Part shown: in pieces, positions 44,491 to 55,943 of the stretch
Layout: every line of letters begins with the position of its first letter
Numbering within the stretch: position 1 is the first letter of the stretch
DNA from: Dipteris shenzhenensis
Lineage: Eukaryota; Polypodiophyta; Polypodiopsida; Gleicheniales
Assembly (NCBI GenBank): GCA_047967505.1
Contig: CM106539.1
DNA: 64,000 bases
Strand: one strand, 5' to 3'
Notes under the pieces: model-generated
Seen by the model: only the letters and a program-made list of their open reading frames with translations
The model's database searches: none
What the model was told of the DNA's origin: nothing
Position numbers and translations under genes: made by a program

Positions 44491-44926
44491 GGAAATAGCT
44501 AGTACTAGCTCAATGCAAATACAACCTTCATGCCTCCAAAGCCTTGGTTAATGTGTCCATATAAAAGAACCAAGGCAAACCATCAGTGTACTCAAATAGT
44601 TTCCAATTTCACATTAGTTCCAATCACATCTACATGGAGATAGATTTTGGTAAGTTGATCAAGCTTCAAGATACTTATTAAAAGAATGGAGGTTGATCTT
44701 CACACTAGTGCCATGATGGTGGGCACATGCTACACAATTCATAACATCTTCTTGCCTACAAATGAGTCAAGGAGATCTAGCATAGCCTAAATAGGATAGA
44801 GTCACAATAAATGCTGTCAAGGTTGCCTACATGCAAAATTTTCCAAGACTGCTTACGTATGAAGATGCCAAAGAAGGTTTCATATGGAGTAGCAAACAAC
44901 AATTGAGCAAGCTCTTATAGAGGCTA

Positions 44927-45170
44927 GAATTCATGACTTGAGAGCTAGATCTTTCAACAAAGAAGTATCATTTCTTTCTAGGGATAGGGGCCATATACCA
45001 CTTCAAGAACAACTATACATTTGCAAGGAATAAGATATTGGAGAGGTTGGAATTGATGACTTGAACACTGAAACTTTAACTATAGAAGTATCATTTCTTT
45101 CTAGGGATAGGGGTCCCATAGCACTTCAAGAAAAAATATACATTTGCAAGGCATAAGCTCAACTTGAAGA
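44927..45170. repeat. Tandem duplication, 2 x 123 bp
   Basis: Copies start GAATTCATGACTTG (44927) and GAATTGATGACTTG (45050). Both contain GAAGTATCATTTCTTTCTAG and CATTTGCAAGG.AT.AG. Confidence 0.85.
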
Positions 45171-46702
45171 CCAAAACTATAATAAGCATACTCCAAGCCA
45201 CCATGCTTGCCATACATGCTCACAAAGGAAACTTGCCATGTACATGTTGCCTTATACTTGCCAAAAATGTGAATGTGGCTTAGCCTTTTGTGGTGTTACA
45301 AGTTATACTTCTATAAGATTAAGAATTGAACATCACTACAAACTCCATGTTGCCCATATGCAATAAAAATGGTATACCATGTGATGGTTCCCCTTTTTAG
45401 CACCATGTAATGATCATGATAATGATAATGGACCACAAGTGTCATGTGAGTGGCTCCTGGCATTGCACTCTAGGAGTACTCCATCTAGCGCCCTGCGTTG
45501 TGAGAGTAAGGACCAAGGACCACTCCCTGGGATAGGCCCTAGGGTAGGGCTTAAGCTAAGAGAGGAGAATTATTTCTCAAATCAAAGCATGAGAAGTGGC
45601 CAAGTGGGATCCTTTTGCAAGTAGGTGCAATACAAGTACCATCAGTAATAGTCCCAGTGATAATAGAGCCATTATTTTTTATAATGTGATCATAATACTG
45701 CATCCCATGTATAGTCGATAATACTATTTGTATTGGCAGATTAATATCTCATTATATTTATTATCGATACTATCACCTTTGTTAGATGTTGTACTAGTGC
45801 TACCATGGTAAATGTCTATTTACTGGTGGTATGCTTACCTTTTATAATTGATATTAATCTTACTACATGTAATAAATTTTTGATTCCTTATATTTTTAGA
45901 CCGAGAAGGTTTTGCCATCATTGCGTGTGTCATTTTGTGAAAAAATGACACATGCTTGTTTCATTTTATGTCACTTTGCCATCATTTCATGTTTCATTTT
46001 GTGAAAAAATATGTTCACATACGTAAATCATGCAAAAAGTGCACATGATTATGTGAATATGTCATCCCTACACCTCCACTATCTATTTTAAGGGCCTATT
46101 TCCATGAGGGGGAAATGTGTGCACTTGTGTGCGTGATGTGCCCCCTCATCAGTTCATGCAAAGGTCTACAGGTGGCGATGTGAGCATTCAGGTGCACAAT
46201 TGAGCTTTACCAAAAATTGAGGATTCATCCCAGCACCCAGGTGCATTAGCTTGGCGTGTAGTTGGAAAACGACCCTCGAGATGTGTAGAAGCTTTCTATC
46301 TGCCTTTGATCCCTCTGTCTTCTCTCATTGTGCACCTCTACACCTTTCCCACAATAGAGTGTGTGGCCCAAATTCTACAATCACCTACTCAGCAGCAGCG
46401 AGTCCATTTGGGCATCGCATCTCTAGACTATAGAAACAACTCCTAAGATGTGAAAGTTGGAGGTGTATGTATGCTTAGGCATTGGTCATGCTATTATCTA
46501 TGCCGTTGAATATGGCTAGTTGCCCAAGAGATGCATGTTTTCTTTAGCACTAATATTGGGCTATAGCTAGATTAGAATTCAATGACAAATTGTAGCAGTC
46601 AACTATGCTATAGCTACATCACATATTTGCAACCATTTTTTCCTTACCACATCACTTGTTGGGATGCAATTCTCGTATGCTACAAGGTTGCTACTTTGTT
46701 CT

Positions 46703-46888
46703 GGCCACAAGATTCATTTCAACTCTATTTCATACAAGTTCACAAACCTTATGCAATGCTTAGTGCCTTGTATGATCACAAGAGCCTTTGTTCATGCCAC
46801 AAGAACCATTTCAACACCGTTTCATACAAATTCACAAACCTTTTGCAAAGCTTAGTGCCTTGTATGATCACTAACCTTATTGGCTACT
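46703..46888. repeat. Tandem duplication, 2 x 93 bp
   Basis: Copies start GCCACAAGA (46703 and 46796). Both contain TTTCATACAA.TTCACAAACC and CTTAGTGCCTTGTATGATCA. Confidence 0.85.
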
Positions 46889-47914
46889 TGGACATGCACA
46901 ATGTTCCTTATGGGTAATGCTTCATTACCATGTGCCATCATAGTAGTAGCTCTCATGCTTTCTTTACCATCACATGAGTTAGCATCTGTGAATACGATCT
47001 ATTTGTTGCAATCTCTATAGAACCTATTGTATTTCACCTTAATTCTAGTGCTTTGTCTAGCCCTTTAGAAGCTACCTAGACTTTTTATAGCATCTACCAA
47101 GAGCTAATAAATCACCAGTGCTCAACAAATGAGCCTTCTTCTATGCGATGTCATTGTGGTTCATAAACATTTTTTAGAACCAGTAAAAATAGTGCACCAT
47201 TGATATGCACTAAATGTTTCTAATGATAAGATATTTTGATGAAGCCTTAGTGCTAAGAACTCTTTTAGAGCTATCTCTACATGCATTTGGCATCCTCAAG
47301 TGGCCCCTTCATACGCTTTGCACATGTTGGGTTGTCCATTGCACCTATCCAATCTTATTATCGCATTCATAAAGTTTTTGCAAAGCTTTGTGCCTTCGTA
47401 TGGATGTTGAGGCTCAAGTTTATCAGATGGTCTCATAGCTACGTAGGAAAGAGAAGCGATTATAATCGATTCTTTAACAAGAGTAAAGATAAGTTTGATC
47501 TAGTAACTTAAATCTTTTTGTTGTTGGATACCTAGAACAAAGAAAATCTTGCACCCAACAATACATCTCTATCTTAGAATTATTTTCATTTCATGCTTAC
47601 CCTAGGTTACCAAATAGCATTTACTGTAATGAAAAGACTTGTGCTCACTTCATTAAGTACATTATCCATAATTAAGACAAAGCCTCTCATTTCTTTAGTC
47701 TCCCTATGGATGCATTCGTTGACATTGCTGTGAAAACATCTTATTTTGGTGGACGACGAGTGGTGTTACATAGGCAATCAAAATCACTCCCGTGGCCCAC
47801 ATCCAACTACCATGATGGCCACATCAACCACCATAGTTGGTCATGTCAACTACTTGCAAGGGGTGATTGGATAGCTTGATAGACTCCCCTTTTGCTGCAA
47901 CGTGCCAACATGTT

Positions 47915-47919
<5 letters not shown>

Positions 47920-47977
<58 letters not shown>

Positions 47978-47994
47978 CCCCTCTCCCTCTCCCC

Positions 47995-48061
<67 letters not shown>

Positions 48062-48088
48062 CTCTCCCCCTCTCCCTCTCCCCCCCCT

Positions 48089-48125
<37 letters not shown>

Positions 48126-48175
48126 ATGAAATCTCACATGCAAGTGTATGCCTTACACTTTTGTGTAGGAACTTG

Positions 48176-48250
<75 letters not shown>
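47920..48250. repeat. (CT)n microsatellite blocks
   Basis: Long CT runs at about 47920-47970, 48000-48060, 48088-48124 and 48181-48248, the first three separated by CCCCCTCTCCCTCTCCCC phrases. Long Ser/Leu frames across them on both strands are spurious. Confidence 0.95.
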
Positions 48251-48251
<1 letters not shown>

Positions 48252-48345
48252 AGTATGAAACCTCACTTGCAAGTGTGTGCCTTATACCTTTTTGTAGGAA
48301 CTTTCCTTACACTTGTTTGTGTAGGGATTTGTTCACCAAGATGAG
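48125..48345. repeat. TTACACTTTTGTGTAGGAAC repeat units around the microsatellite
   Basis: Two copies of a unit of about 50 bp (ATGAAA.CTCAC.TGCAAGTGT, GCCTTACACTTTTGTGTAGG) flank the last CT block. The core recurs as a tandem array at 55650-55925. Confidence 0.65.
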
Positions 48346-48577
48346 TATAAACCTCACATGCAAGACAGCTCTCCAAGTGGGCAAGGTTGAGATGCCAGCA
48401 AAGCCACTAGTATAAAACTCTGGACAGCAGCAATGGATAGGTCTAACCTCATGAGCATGAGGGAAACTTTGAAAGAAACTAAGATATACTTAGATTATGA
48501 CCTCACACTCCTACAATAGGAGCATTGGAGGGAGGGAATGGTACATGTGATGGCAGCTCGACAAGCACAGAAATGGG

Positions 48578-48902
48578 TGACAAAACTTGTGTGCTTCAAG
48601 ATCTATGGAGCACTCTAAGGTGGATGGAACCTATGTGGAAACATGATGAAGAGAGTGCTCATGACATGTACCTCAATTCAATTAGGTTCCAAGATAGATT
48701 AGCTTGGACTCATAAAGAGAATCTTGAGATAGTGCAAAGTGCTTGATTGATATTACTTCACATGAACCTCCCTTTTATAGGTGAGGGTACTTACATCCAT
48801 ATGCTTGCTCCCATGTGGGATATCTCCTCCATGCCATGTGGTAGCATTCCCTTTACTCATACCTTTGCTCTACATGTGCTCATGGCACCACAACTCTCGA
48901 CA
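48578..48902 (-). repeat. 3' LTR of the non-autonomous element
   Basis: 325 bp. Plus strand TGACAAAACTTGTGTGC... to ...CAACTCTCGACA. CTTTTATAGG (48771-48780) is the minus-strand CCTATAAAAG candidate TATA box. Confidence 0.9.
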
Positions 48903-49085
48903 CCTCCCCTTGGTGCCATAATCCTTTGGCTACTGCAAGGTGGTCAGATGTGAGTTACATTCCATCACCTCCCCTTAGTGCTTGCATTGCTACTTAAGGT
49001 GGTCAAGTGTGGCTTTTACATGTCAATACCTCCCCTAGGTGCTTTCATAGCTACTCTTAGGTGGCCAGGTTTGATTATAAAATAT
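48903..49085 (-). repeat. Polypurine tract and two further tract-bearing repeats
   Basis: Minus-strand AAGGGGAGG abuts the 3' LTR (48903-48911). Related units with the same tract follow: ACCTCCCCTTAGTGC at 48967 and ACCTCCCCTAGGTGC at 49029, each followed by GCTACT..AGGTGG.CA. The tract is thus present three times at ~62-65-bp spacing. Confidence 0.8.
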
Positions 49086-50060
49086 AGGCAAGGTTGGCAA
49101 GGTTTTTGTTTCTTAATACGTTCCATTGATATCACCTTTTGGCTCATGGCTTGATGACGATGGTGTGTAGTTGACCTACTGGTTCTTCAATCTACAATCT
49201 TCTTCCTTGTGTAGGTTCATGCATGATGCTTTGTTCTTCCATGTGCCTTGATGATTTATGTGTGGATGCCATGCTTCGTGCTATGGTCATCTCATGCACT
49301 TGTGCTTTTGGCATGCTTTTGCATTCATGCATCACTTTTCCATTTGTTGCAAAGGTCTTACCAATTGATTTCTTTTAATATTGGCAGTTTCTAATTGCAT
49401 ACAATGATTTTGATCTGATAAGCGCGTGGAGCTCAAAAAGATGAGCATTCTCCAGTCAGTGTTGCAACCCATGGCTATGCACATAGCTAGTCCATCACGC
49501 TGAGAAGGCACTGTGTACTATTGTCAGCTATGGAGCCGCTTCTATCGCAGGGATGTTGAGGTTGCTGGCTGGTGAGCAGTCCGTGAAGGTCACTAGGCAG
49601 CGTGGACTTCTCGTTGAAGCTAGCAGAAGGTCACTGTTAGAGTGGCTGTGTGTTCTAGGATGGGAGTTGCCATGAGCAAAGGGATGCCTGGAGGTTCGCC
49701 TTGTAGATTGTTTTGTTGGTAGGCAAGTCACGGTGCTGTGTGGTTGTAGAAGGCACGGTGAATGGCAGGCTCACTATCAAGTGCTTCTGCTGCTTTGTTG
49801 TTGAGGTTGCCTGCCTTAGCACAAGTTGGGTCATGCTTTCTCGATGGAGTAGAAGACTCTATGGAGTAGAACTCTTTCACAATAGAACACTCTCAAGAAG
49901 AAGCTTATCTCTCAAAGAAACCAAGAAGGAACTCTCCATCTAAAAATTAAACCTAATCTAGGAGAACTCATGAGTTCCTAAGGCATGCCTACAACTAATC
50001 TAGGAATGGAAGCAATCCTAGTGAACTACTAATGAGCTAAACTAGGAGAGCTAAACCTAT

Positions 50061-50072
50061 GTTCTGATACCA
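50061..50072 (-). other. Primer-binding site of the non-autonomous element
   Basis: Minus-strand TGGTATCAGAAC directly after the LTR end ...TTTTTTCA. Eleven of twelve bases match the initiator tRNA-Met site used elsewhere in the window. Confidence 0.85.
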
Positions 50073-50397
50073 TGAAAAAACATGTGTGCCTCAAGATCTA
50101 TGGAGCACTCTAAGGTGGATGGAACTTGTGTGGAAACATGATGAAGAGAGTGCTCATGACATGTACCTCAAGTCAATTAGGTAACAAGATAGATTAGCTT
50201 GGACTCATAAAGAGAATCTTGAGATAGTGCAAAGTGCTTGATTGATATTACTTCAAATGAACCTCCCTTATATAGGTGAGGGTACTTACATCCATATGCT
50301 TGCTCACATGTGGGATATCTCCTCCATGCCATGTGGCAGCTTTCCCTTTACTCATACCTTTGCTCTACATGTGCTCATGGGACCACAACTCTGAACA
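50073..50397 (-). repeat. 5' LTR of the non-autonomous element
   Basis: 325 bp, same length as its partner. Plus strand TGAAAAAACATGTGTGCC... to ...CAACTCTGAACA. Confidence 0.9.
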
Positions 50398-50538
50398 ATC
50401 GGCTGCATACAAAGATGGGAAAGTGATCATCTTAGAGAGCACAGATTGGGAAGAAAGGAATAAGGGGAGGTGGATAGCACATGATGATGTCTAACTCATG
50501 AGATGAGAGAACAAAATAGGGTGAGTATGGAAATGTGA

Positions 50539-50841
50539 AACTGTAATGGTAACCTCTGGTCTAGCCCTTTGCGACCCTTTTGCTACACTTGCAAAAATGT
50601 TCAGACAATTCTTCAAGTGCCTTGTTTGACTGCTGATATATATCAACATGGAGGAGAGAGGATTCCAGTTCAGCTCAGAGGTCCTTGCGTGGATAGTGTC
50701 CTTCAGCTCAATGTACCTTTCACAGAGTTTTATGAGGCTGACCTCATGTTGGCACATAGCAAGTTGAAGTCAACAAAGCCAAGTGGTAGTTTCATTGTCA
50801 ATAGTTTTGGCTTTATTATTGCATTTCAATCCAATGAATGA
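50539..50841 (+). other. Open coding-like segment, family unknown
   Basis: About 100 codons open from 50539, including RPFCYTCKNVQTILQVP, RIPVQLRGPCVDSVLQLNVP and a hydrophobic end SGSFIVNSFGFIIAF, closed by UGA. Composition is protein-like. It lies 45 bp after the split frame at 48520-50494 and may be a later exon of the same old gene; no splice sites were convincingly assigned. Confidence 0.35.
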
Positions 50842-50989
50842 CTTGTATTCCTTTATTGTATGCCTATTCTCTTAGTACACTTGAAATGAAGTAAAATGCA
50901 TTGCTGATTATTCTTCCATTGTTATTGACTTCACATCAATATTTTTTGTATTCTTGGTGGATAATCATCTAGCCATGGGGCTAGATGAA

Positions 50990-51560
50990 GTGATTCAGAG
51001 ACCTACACTGATATAGACGTGATTTTCTACATTGAGACATATGAGAGCCTAGAGAGGGGACTACCCACAATGACAAGGTACACCTGGGAGAGTCAGCCTA
51101 GGATAGAGAGAGGGATACAAGGCTTTGGAGAAGTGGCAGTTCTCTTCACATCTAAGACCACTTATATGAATGATGTGGAAGGAGTAGCATGCATGCCATG
51201 TGGATACGAGTTTGGGCACCTACTAACACACAACCAATTTTTATTGCAGTATGCTACTCCCGCCAGGACACATCATCACATGCATATGAGGTCACCAAGA
51301 GGGACACAACCCATATGAGATTATATATGGGGATATCACATAACTCTATAAATAGGGGGAGATTCACCTCCTAGGTGACTTCAATGCATGTACCATGGAG
51401 TAGGCAGGTTGGGCTGCTTAACTTTGAAGCTAACCCTCTCAGAGTACTACAAATAGATCCAATAGAGCTTGGGATAGTGAGGCACGTGGAGGATGCACCA
51501 CAGGTCATAGGATATGGCTGACATCTACTAGAGATGGGAGCAGTGCCTGATTTGATAATT
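50990..51560 (+). pseudogene. LINE endonuclease domain fragment
   Basis: One frame reads YTWESQPRIERGIQGFGEVA with VLF following, then FLLQYATPAR; after breaks LGDFNAC appears at 51371-51391. These match the apurinic endonuclease of L1-type ORF2: the GFGG-V block, the YAP block and the catalytic GDFNA. Stops and frameshifts are present, and no reverse transcriptase follows. The orientation is plus, so it is a separate copy from the LINE at 1-454. Confidence 0.7.
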
Positions 51561-52089
51561 TAGAATGGCCTCCATAGATGGCCACTATTTGGAGGGCTCA
51601 CCTGTTTCCCACGAGCTTAACTTGCTCATTCGGATGCTGTCAAAGCCCAACTTTCACACATTGAGGGATGATTATTTTCATGATTTTTCCCATATATTTG
51701 AACTACTTTTGGACATTATTTCCAAGGGCAATCATTGCTCCATTTTGAGGCTCATTTCTAAAGAAAATCATCATAACTTCGACAAAACATACCAAAATTG
51801 CTTGCAGTCTTCACCAACATGATTAGCCATTCAAAATCAATATTTCTATACTAATTCTAAAGATTATTGGTCAAGTTTGTCAAAATATTACTCAAAGAGC
51901 AACACACGATCAAGAGTTGGCATTGTTCAAAAAGGACATGATCAATTGGAGAATTTCAACATCCCACAATGGAACCCATAGGGGACGAGATATGGGATTG
52001 GCCTACAAAGGAATAACCCACATACATTGACATTCATACCAATAATACAATGAATTAGTTGGGGTAAATCCCACAAGGACTTGGCACAC

Positions 52090-52640
52090 AATATGATCCA
52101 CTTGTATACATGCCTATGTTCTCAGGCAGAGGTGATCCTAAAAGTTCATTGCTTTGTTTTAGCGCAAATGGTTAGGAGGCACCTCAAGGTGAGAGGAAGA
52201 TTATTTAAACCTATTCCCATAAGCTCTCATTAGAGAACCGTTGATTGGTACCTCAATATAATGTGGAAATACAAAGCTCATAGTCCATGCTACAACAATA
52301 CTTTCTCCTACAATCTATAGTTCAGAATGTGTCAATCACGAATTCTAACAATCTTGAAAGATCATACGATGCAGGGATTCACAAATTCAAAGTGCCAAGG
52401 GTAGTTCAAAAGAATCAAGATACTGTGATAGATTATTTTTATAAGCTGAAAAATATCATCACAAAGAGAGATTTGTCACTAACTAAGCACCAGTTACTCA
52501 AAATTTTTATCAAAGGATTGCAAGAAGAAATTAAAGAGAAATTGGAGCACTACAAATTGCAAAAATATAATAGAGGTATACAATGCCGTAATGATGTTTG
52601 AAGAATCAATTAAGAAGGACTGAGAAATTATTGAAGCGAA
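52090..52640 (+). pseudogene. Ty3/gypsy gag (Retrotrans_gag) fragment
   Basis: Reads MPMFSGRGDPKSSLLCF, then EAPQG.RK.YLNLFP.ALIREPL, and after a shift IHKFKVPRVVQKNQDTVIDY, then FYKLKNIITKRD and HQLLKIFIKGLQEEIKEKLE. This follows the gypsy gag plan (F.G..DP..HL, LFP.SL...A..WY, Q...E.V.EY...F..L, ...F..GL). Several frameshifts. Downstream to 53630 short Lys/Gln-rich frames may be the gag tail (QDLKEELIQLKQML near 53432). Confidence 0.65.
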
Positions 52641-55640
52641 ATGAAAAGTAGGTCTCCAAACTGGGTGGTGACATAGCCAAAGCCATCTCTAAATATACTA
52701 AAACACAAATGGAAAAGGCTTTGGAATCATCAAATGTACTAAATGGTAATGAGGGTAACAACTAGAGGGGAATCTATCAATGTGTTCAAAAGAAGCACCT
52801 ATCACTAACATATGCTCAAAGAAAGACAACTATCAAGAAAAAAGAACAAAAAAAAGAAATGAGCTTTAAGAAGTACAATGAATGTACAATCAACTGACAA
52901 CCTAAAACCAATCCTACAAAAAGTATATTGCACAAAGGAGGATGCGATCCATTGGATAGCACCAAAAGTCTCTTACACACCTCTATCCAATGATGCTGAA
53001 CTAAGATATGGCATTCAAGAACCTCTCAGTCACCTAGGCTCTTCAAGTGCAATAGTTCTACATGAAAGGAGATAAAAAGTATCCCCCACAAAAAGTCTCA
53101 AATACGGATGCCAGCCATGGAAGAGGAATTACAGTTTGGCCATACATTAGAGGATTCCTCAAAGGTAAATACAAAACCACAACAGTCAAAAGCACTTTCT
53201 TATTAAAATCCTCGAAGGCCAATTCTTGACACCATGCAAGAAAGGATACAAAAATAAAGAGAAAATCTACACAACAACTCATGGATGTTCCCCAAGAGCA
53301 AGTTCAACTTATGCATGAATTCTAGAATACTTTGGCAAAAATAGTTAACACAACTCCAACATCAAATGCAAAGAGGAACATGATCAAAAGGACAAACTTA
53401 ATTCATGCCGTGCACAGCAAAACAATGAAATGCAAGACTTAAAAGAGGAGCTCATTCAACTCAAACAAATGCTAGCAATTAACACCAACCATATCCAATA
53501 TCTACACAACTTGTCAAATTTCAAAAGAGAGAGTCGACAAATCAATATAACAAGAAGACTCTCAAGTCAAGATATGCTTAACAATAAAGATCAACGAGGA
53601 CTCCAAAGAAAATTACTCAGATAGATGGCAACACATCAAAATGTCTACATGGGGCCATCAATGGGAAAGGAAATGGTCATTTAGCAATAAGGAGTATCCC
53701 ACTCTATATAGTTGGATTCAATCCAAACAACCAAGGAGAAAATCTATCTAGATACAAAAGAAAGATGTGCACTTCTTTGTAACCAATAGACATCAACACT
53801 TGGATAGAAGATTAAGGTGGGCATGGATCTCAAAAGATGCATCAAGAAAGATGAGAATCCCCCTGCTCCAACAAAACTTGTAACTGTTGGATAGACCATG
53901 CAATGAGCTAAAGGAAATATGTGCACCTAATAATAATGTGCAAAACCTACAAAGAGTTAGTATGTGTCCACAAAAATGGGACACACACCAAGCATGAAGT
54001 CTTCCATTACAATCATTGCTCAACAAACAGAGCTAAGATCCAAGCCCACTCACAAATGGACACAAAATAATCAAGCCCAAGGAATCCAAAGCATAATAGA
54101 TACAAAGCTACATGCATCAGTTCTACAATAGAAAAACAGAGGCTTGCAGAATTGATAGATAGAACACAATCCAACCATCCATCATACAAAATGATGGGGT
54201 TGCACTTTTCCTAAATGCATATCCATAGATGAACTCAAGTGCCGATTCCCTATGCTTGTCCAGCTTGTCAATACTACTTTCAACTCAAGAATAAGGCTAG
54301 ACAAGATTCAACAAAATCCAAAGACTCACAAGAAAGAAGGTTCTCTAGGAAACTATTCCCTATGATGATATTTTGAACAAAAAAGAAGGATATCAAAAAT
54401 GTCAAAAATAAAAAGTGGCATTATGTAAAAATCCATTTTGGAACTAAACCACAAATAACAACATGGTTGCATAACCATGTTCTCTAGTGAATATAATTGT
54501 AGATAATATTCTCTTGAATCGTGCAACTCTATAATTTTGAATATCTAGGCACATAGGTTAGCTCCACAAACACACATGCACAAGTTTTTTCTAGTTTAGA
54601 CACAATAGAGACACAAATAATATCTCATTGCATAGGGAAGAGCACCAATGTGTCACAAGCACTCAATCTCCAAGTCAAGGCATGGCCTTGTGAGTCCATA
54701 GGTGAATAGGTGATCATGTTGAATATGTACTTTAGGTTGTGCACAAGCCAACCACCCTTCTAGCGTGCACTATCAAGATCTGAAGGTGAAAATAGGAAGC
54801 TGCTAAGAACACAACATGTGGTAGTAATACAAAATCAGTACAAGAAGAATGTATATTCAACTCAAATGTATTGCATTGTCAATACCATAAATTCACCCCT
54901 GGTTCCAATGATATGCATACAAGTCCTAATCCTCATCATTAATAGCCTCATACTTTTCTCTCCCACAACAATTTCTTTGAATGAACAATGAAACAAATGC
55001 CAAGATCCAAGAAGACATACATTCTATACAAATAGCACATATTTTTGAGAGCCACAATTGATACCAAGCAAGATGATCAAACAAAATTCCTATCAAGATG
55101 TGATTGGCTAGCTACAAGATAACGGATAGAAATGCCAATTATTCTCATCATGCAAATATGCTACCATGATATTCAATACTTTCAAGACAAAGTACACAAC
55201 ATTGCCACATTGCCATCCTTCAACTCATGGTTTTGCAATTCTTAAGATAAGCAGAACTCTAGAAGCACTCAACAACAAGACAAGGACTACTTTTCCAACT
55301 ATAATCACAACAAAGGAAAGTTTTCTCAACTCTGGATGAATCAACCTCAACAACCACAAACTCCATGGATGGAACACAACACAAAAACATCCCGCTCAAA
55401 GCATCAGATACCCAAGGATGGGTAATCAAATTGGTTCAAGAGAGCTATTAACCTTGTGTGGCAACAACAAGGGCAAGAATCATGGTCTAGACTCAACAAA
55501 GATGAGTTCATTTTGTGTGTGGAATAGCGGCAAAGTTCCAATTGTAATATTGAGCTTTAAAGATAGTTTGATGGATCTATATGGTAAGGATAGTTGAAAT
55601 TCTCTCTGCAAAAGATTTGGTCATACTTGCAAAATCATGA
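52641..55640. other. No gene recognised
   Basis: A-rich on the plus strand, with short frames only; possibly internal sequence of the decayed gypsy element at 52090. No LTR pair, RNA gene or host gene could be supported. Confidence 0.4.
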
Positions 55641-55925
55641 TCTAGAGAGAGAAACATTTACACTTTTGCCTTAGATTTTTCGTAGGACACTTGCCTTACA
55701 CTTTTTTGTATGAAACTCTTGCTTTACACTTGTGTAGAACACTCTGGCCTTAGACTTTTGTGTAGGACACTCTTGCCTTACACTTTTGTGTAGAATAATC
55801 TTGCCGTACACTACACTTGCCTTACACTTTTGTGTAGGACACTCTTACCTGCCTTCAACTTTTTTATAGAACACTTTTGTGTAGGAGAGAGAAAGGCTTA
55901 CATTTTTGTGTAAGGGTGGAAACTC
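55640..55925. repeat. Tandem array of CTTGCCTTACACTTTTGTGT units (~27-32 bp)
   Basis: About eight units of the type TTGCCTTACACTTTTGTG + TAGGACACTC, variable in length. The core TACACTTTTGTGTA is an imperfect palindrome, so each unit is a small hairpin. The same core flanks the CT microsatellite at 48125-48345. Confidence 0.8.
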
Positions 55926-55934
55926 TGGAACGTG

Positions 55935-55943
55935 TATAAATAT
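55935..55943 (+). promoter_or_regulatory. Candidate TATA box, probably in a gypsy LTR
   Basis: CGTGTATAAATATCTC follows the repeat array directly. Transcribed sequence with CCCTAAACCC-type phrases follows, then gypsy coding remnants from about 56930. LTR borders were not found. Confidence 0.45.

Larger units (their letters stand above)
43901..47910. other. No gene recognised; small tandem duplications only
   Basis: Stops in all frames over most of the stretch. Three two-copy tandem duplications are listed separately. 45380-45620 is somewhat more GC-rich with a 61-codon frame lacking features. Confidence 0.45.
48578..50397 (-). mobile_element. Non-autonomous LTR retrotransposon, 1820 bp, no coding region
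   Basis: Two 325-bp LTRs (48578-48902 and 50073-50397), a minus-strand primer site and a polypurine tract define a complete element with only 1170 bp inside. Flanks are ATGGG (48573-48577) and ATCGG (50398-50402), four of five matching. The interior has no gag-pol. It has leader-type sequence on the minus strand with short frames, and its 49225-49445 part matches, inverted, the leader of the copia fragment at 33990-34215. It looks like a deletion derivative of a copia family, moved in trans by a relative. LTRs differ at a dozen or so positions by eye, so it is older than the intact copia. Confidence 0.9.
48520..50494 (+). pseudogene. Open frame split by the LTR insertion at 48578-50397
   Basis: Left part 48520-48577 reads EHWREGMVHVMAARQAQK; right part 50398-50494 continues SAAYKDGKVIILESTD and ends RWIAHDDV before UAA. 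With the insertion and one target-site copy removed, the frame runs on without a shift across the junction. It is about 50 codons in total. The composition looks coding, but I do not recognise the family. A further open stretch lies 3' at 50539-50841. It could be an exon of a host gene or part of an older element. The insertion would have inactivated it. Confidence 0.5.

Noticed and set aside
47850-48415. Long Ser/Leu and Arg/Glu frames on both strands
   Set aside because: Translation of CT/GA microsatellite only.
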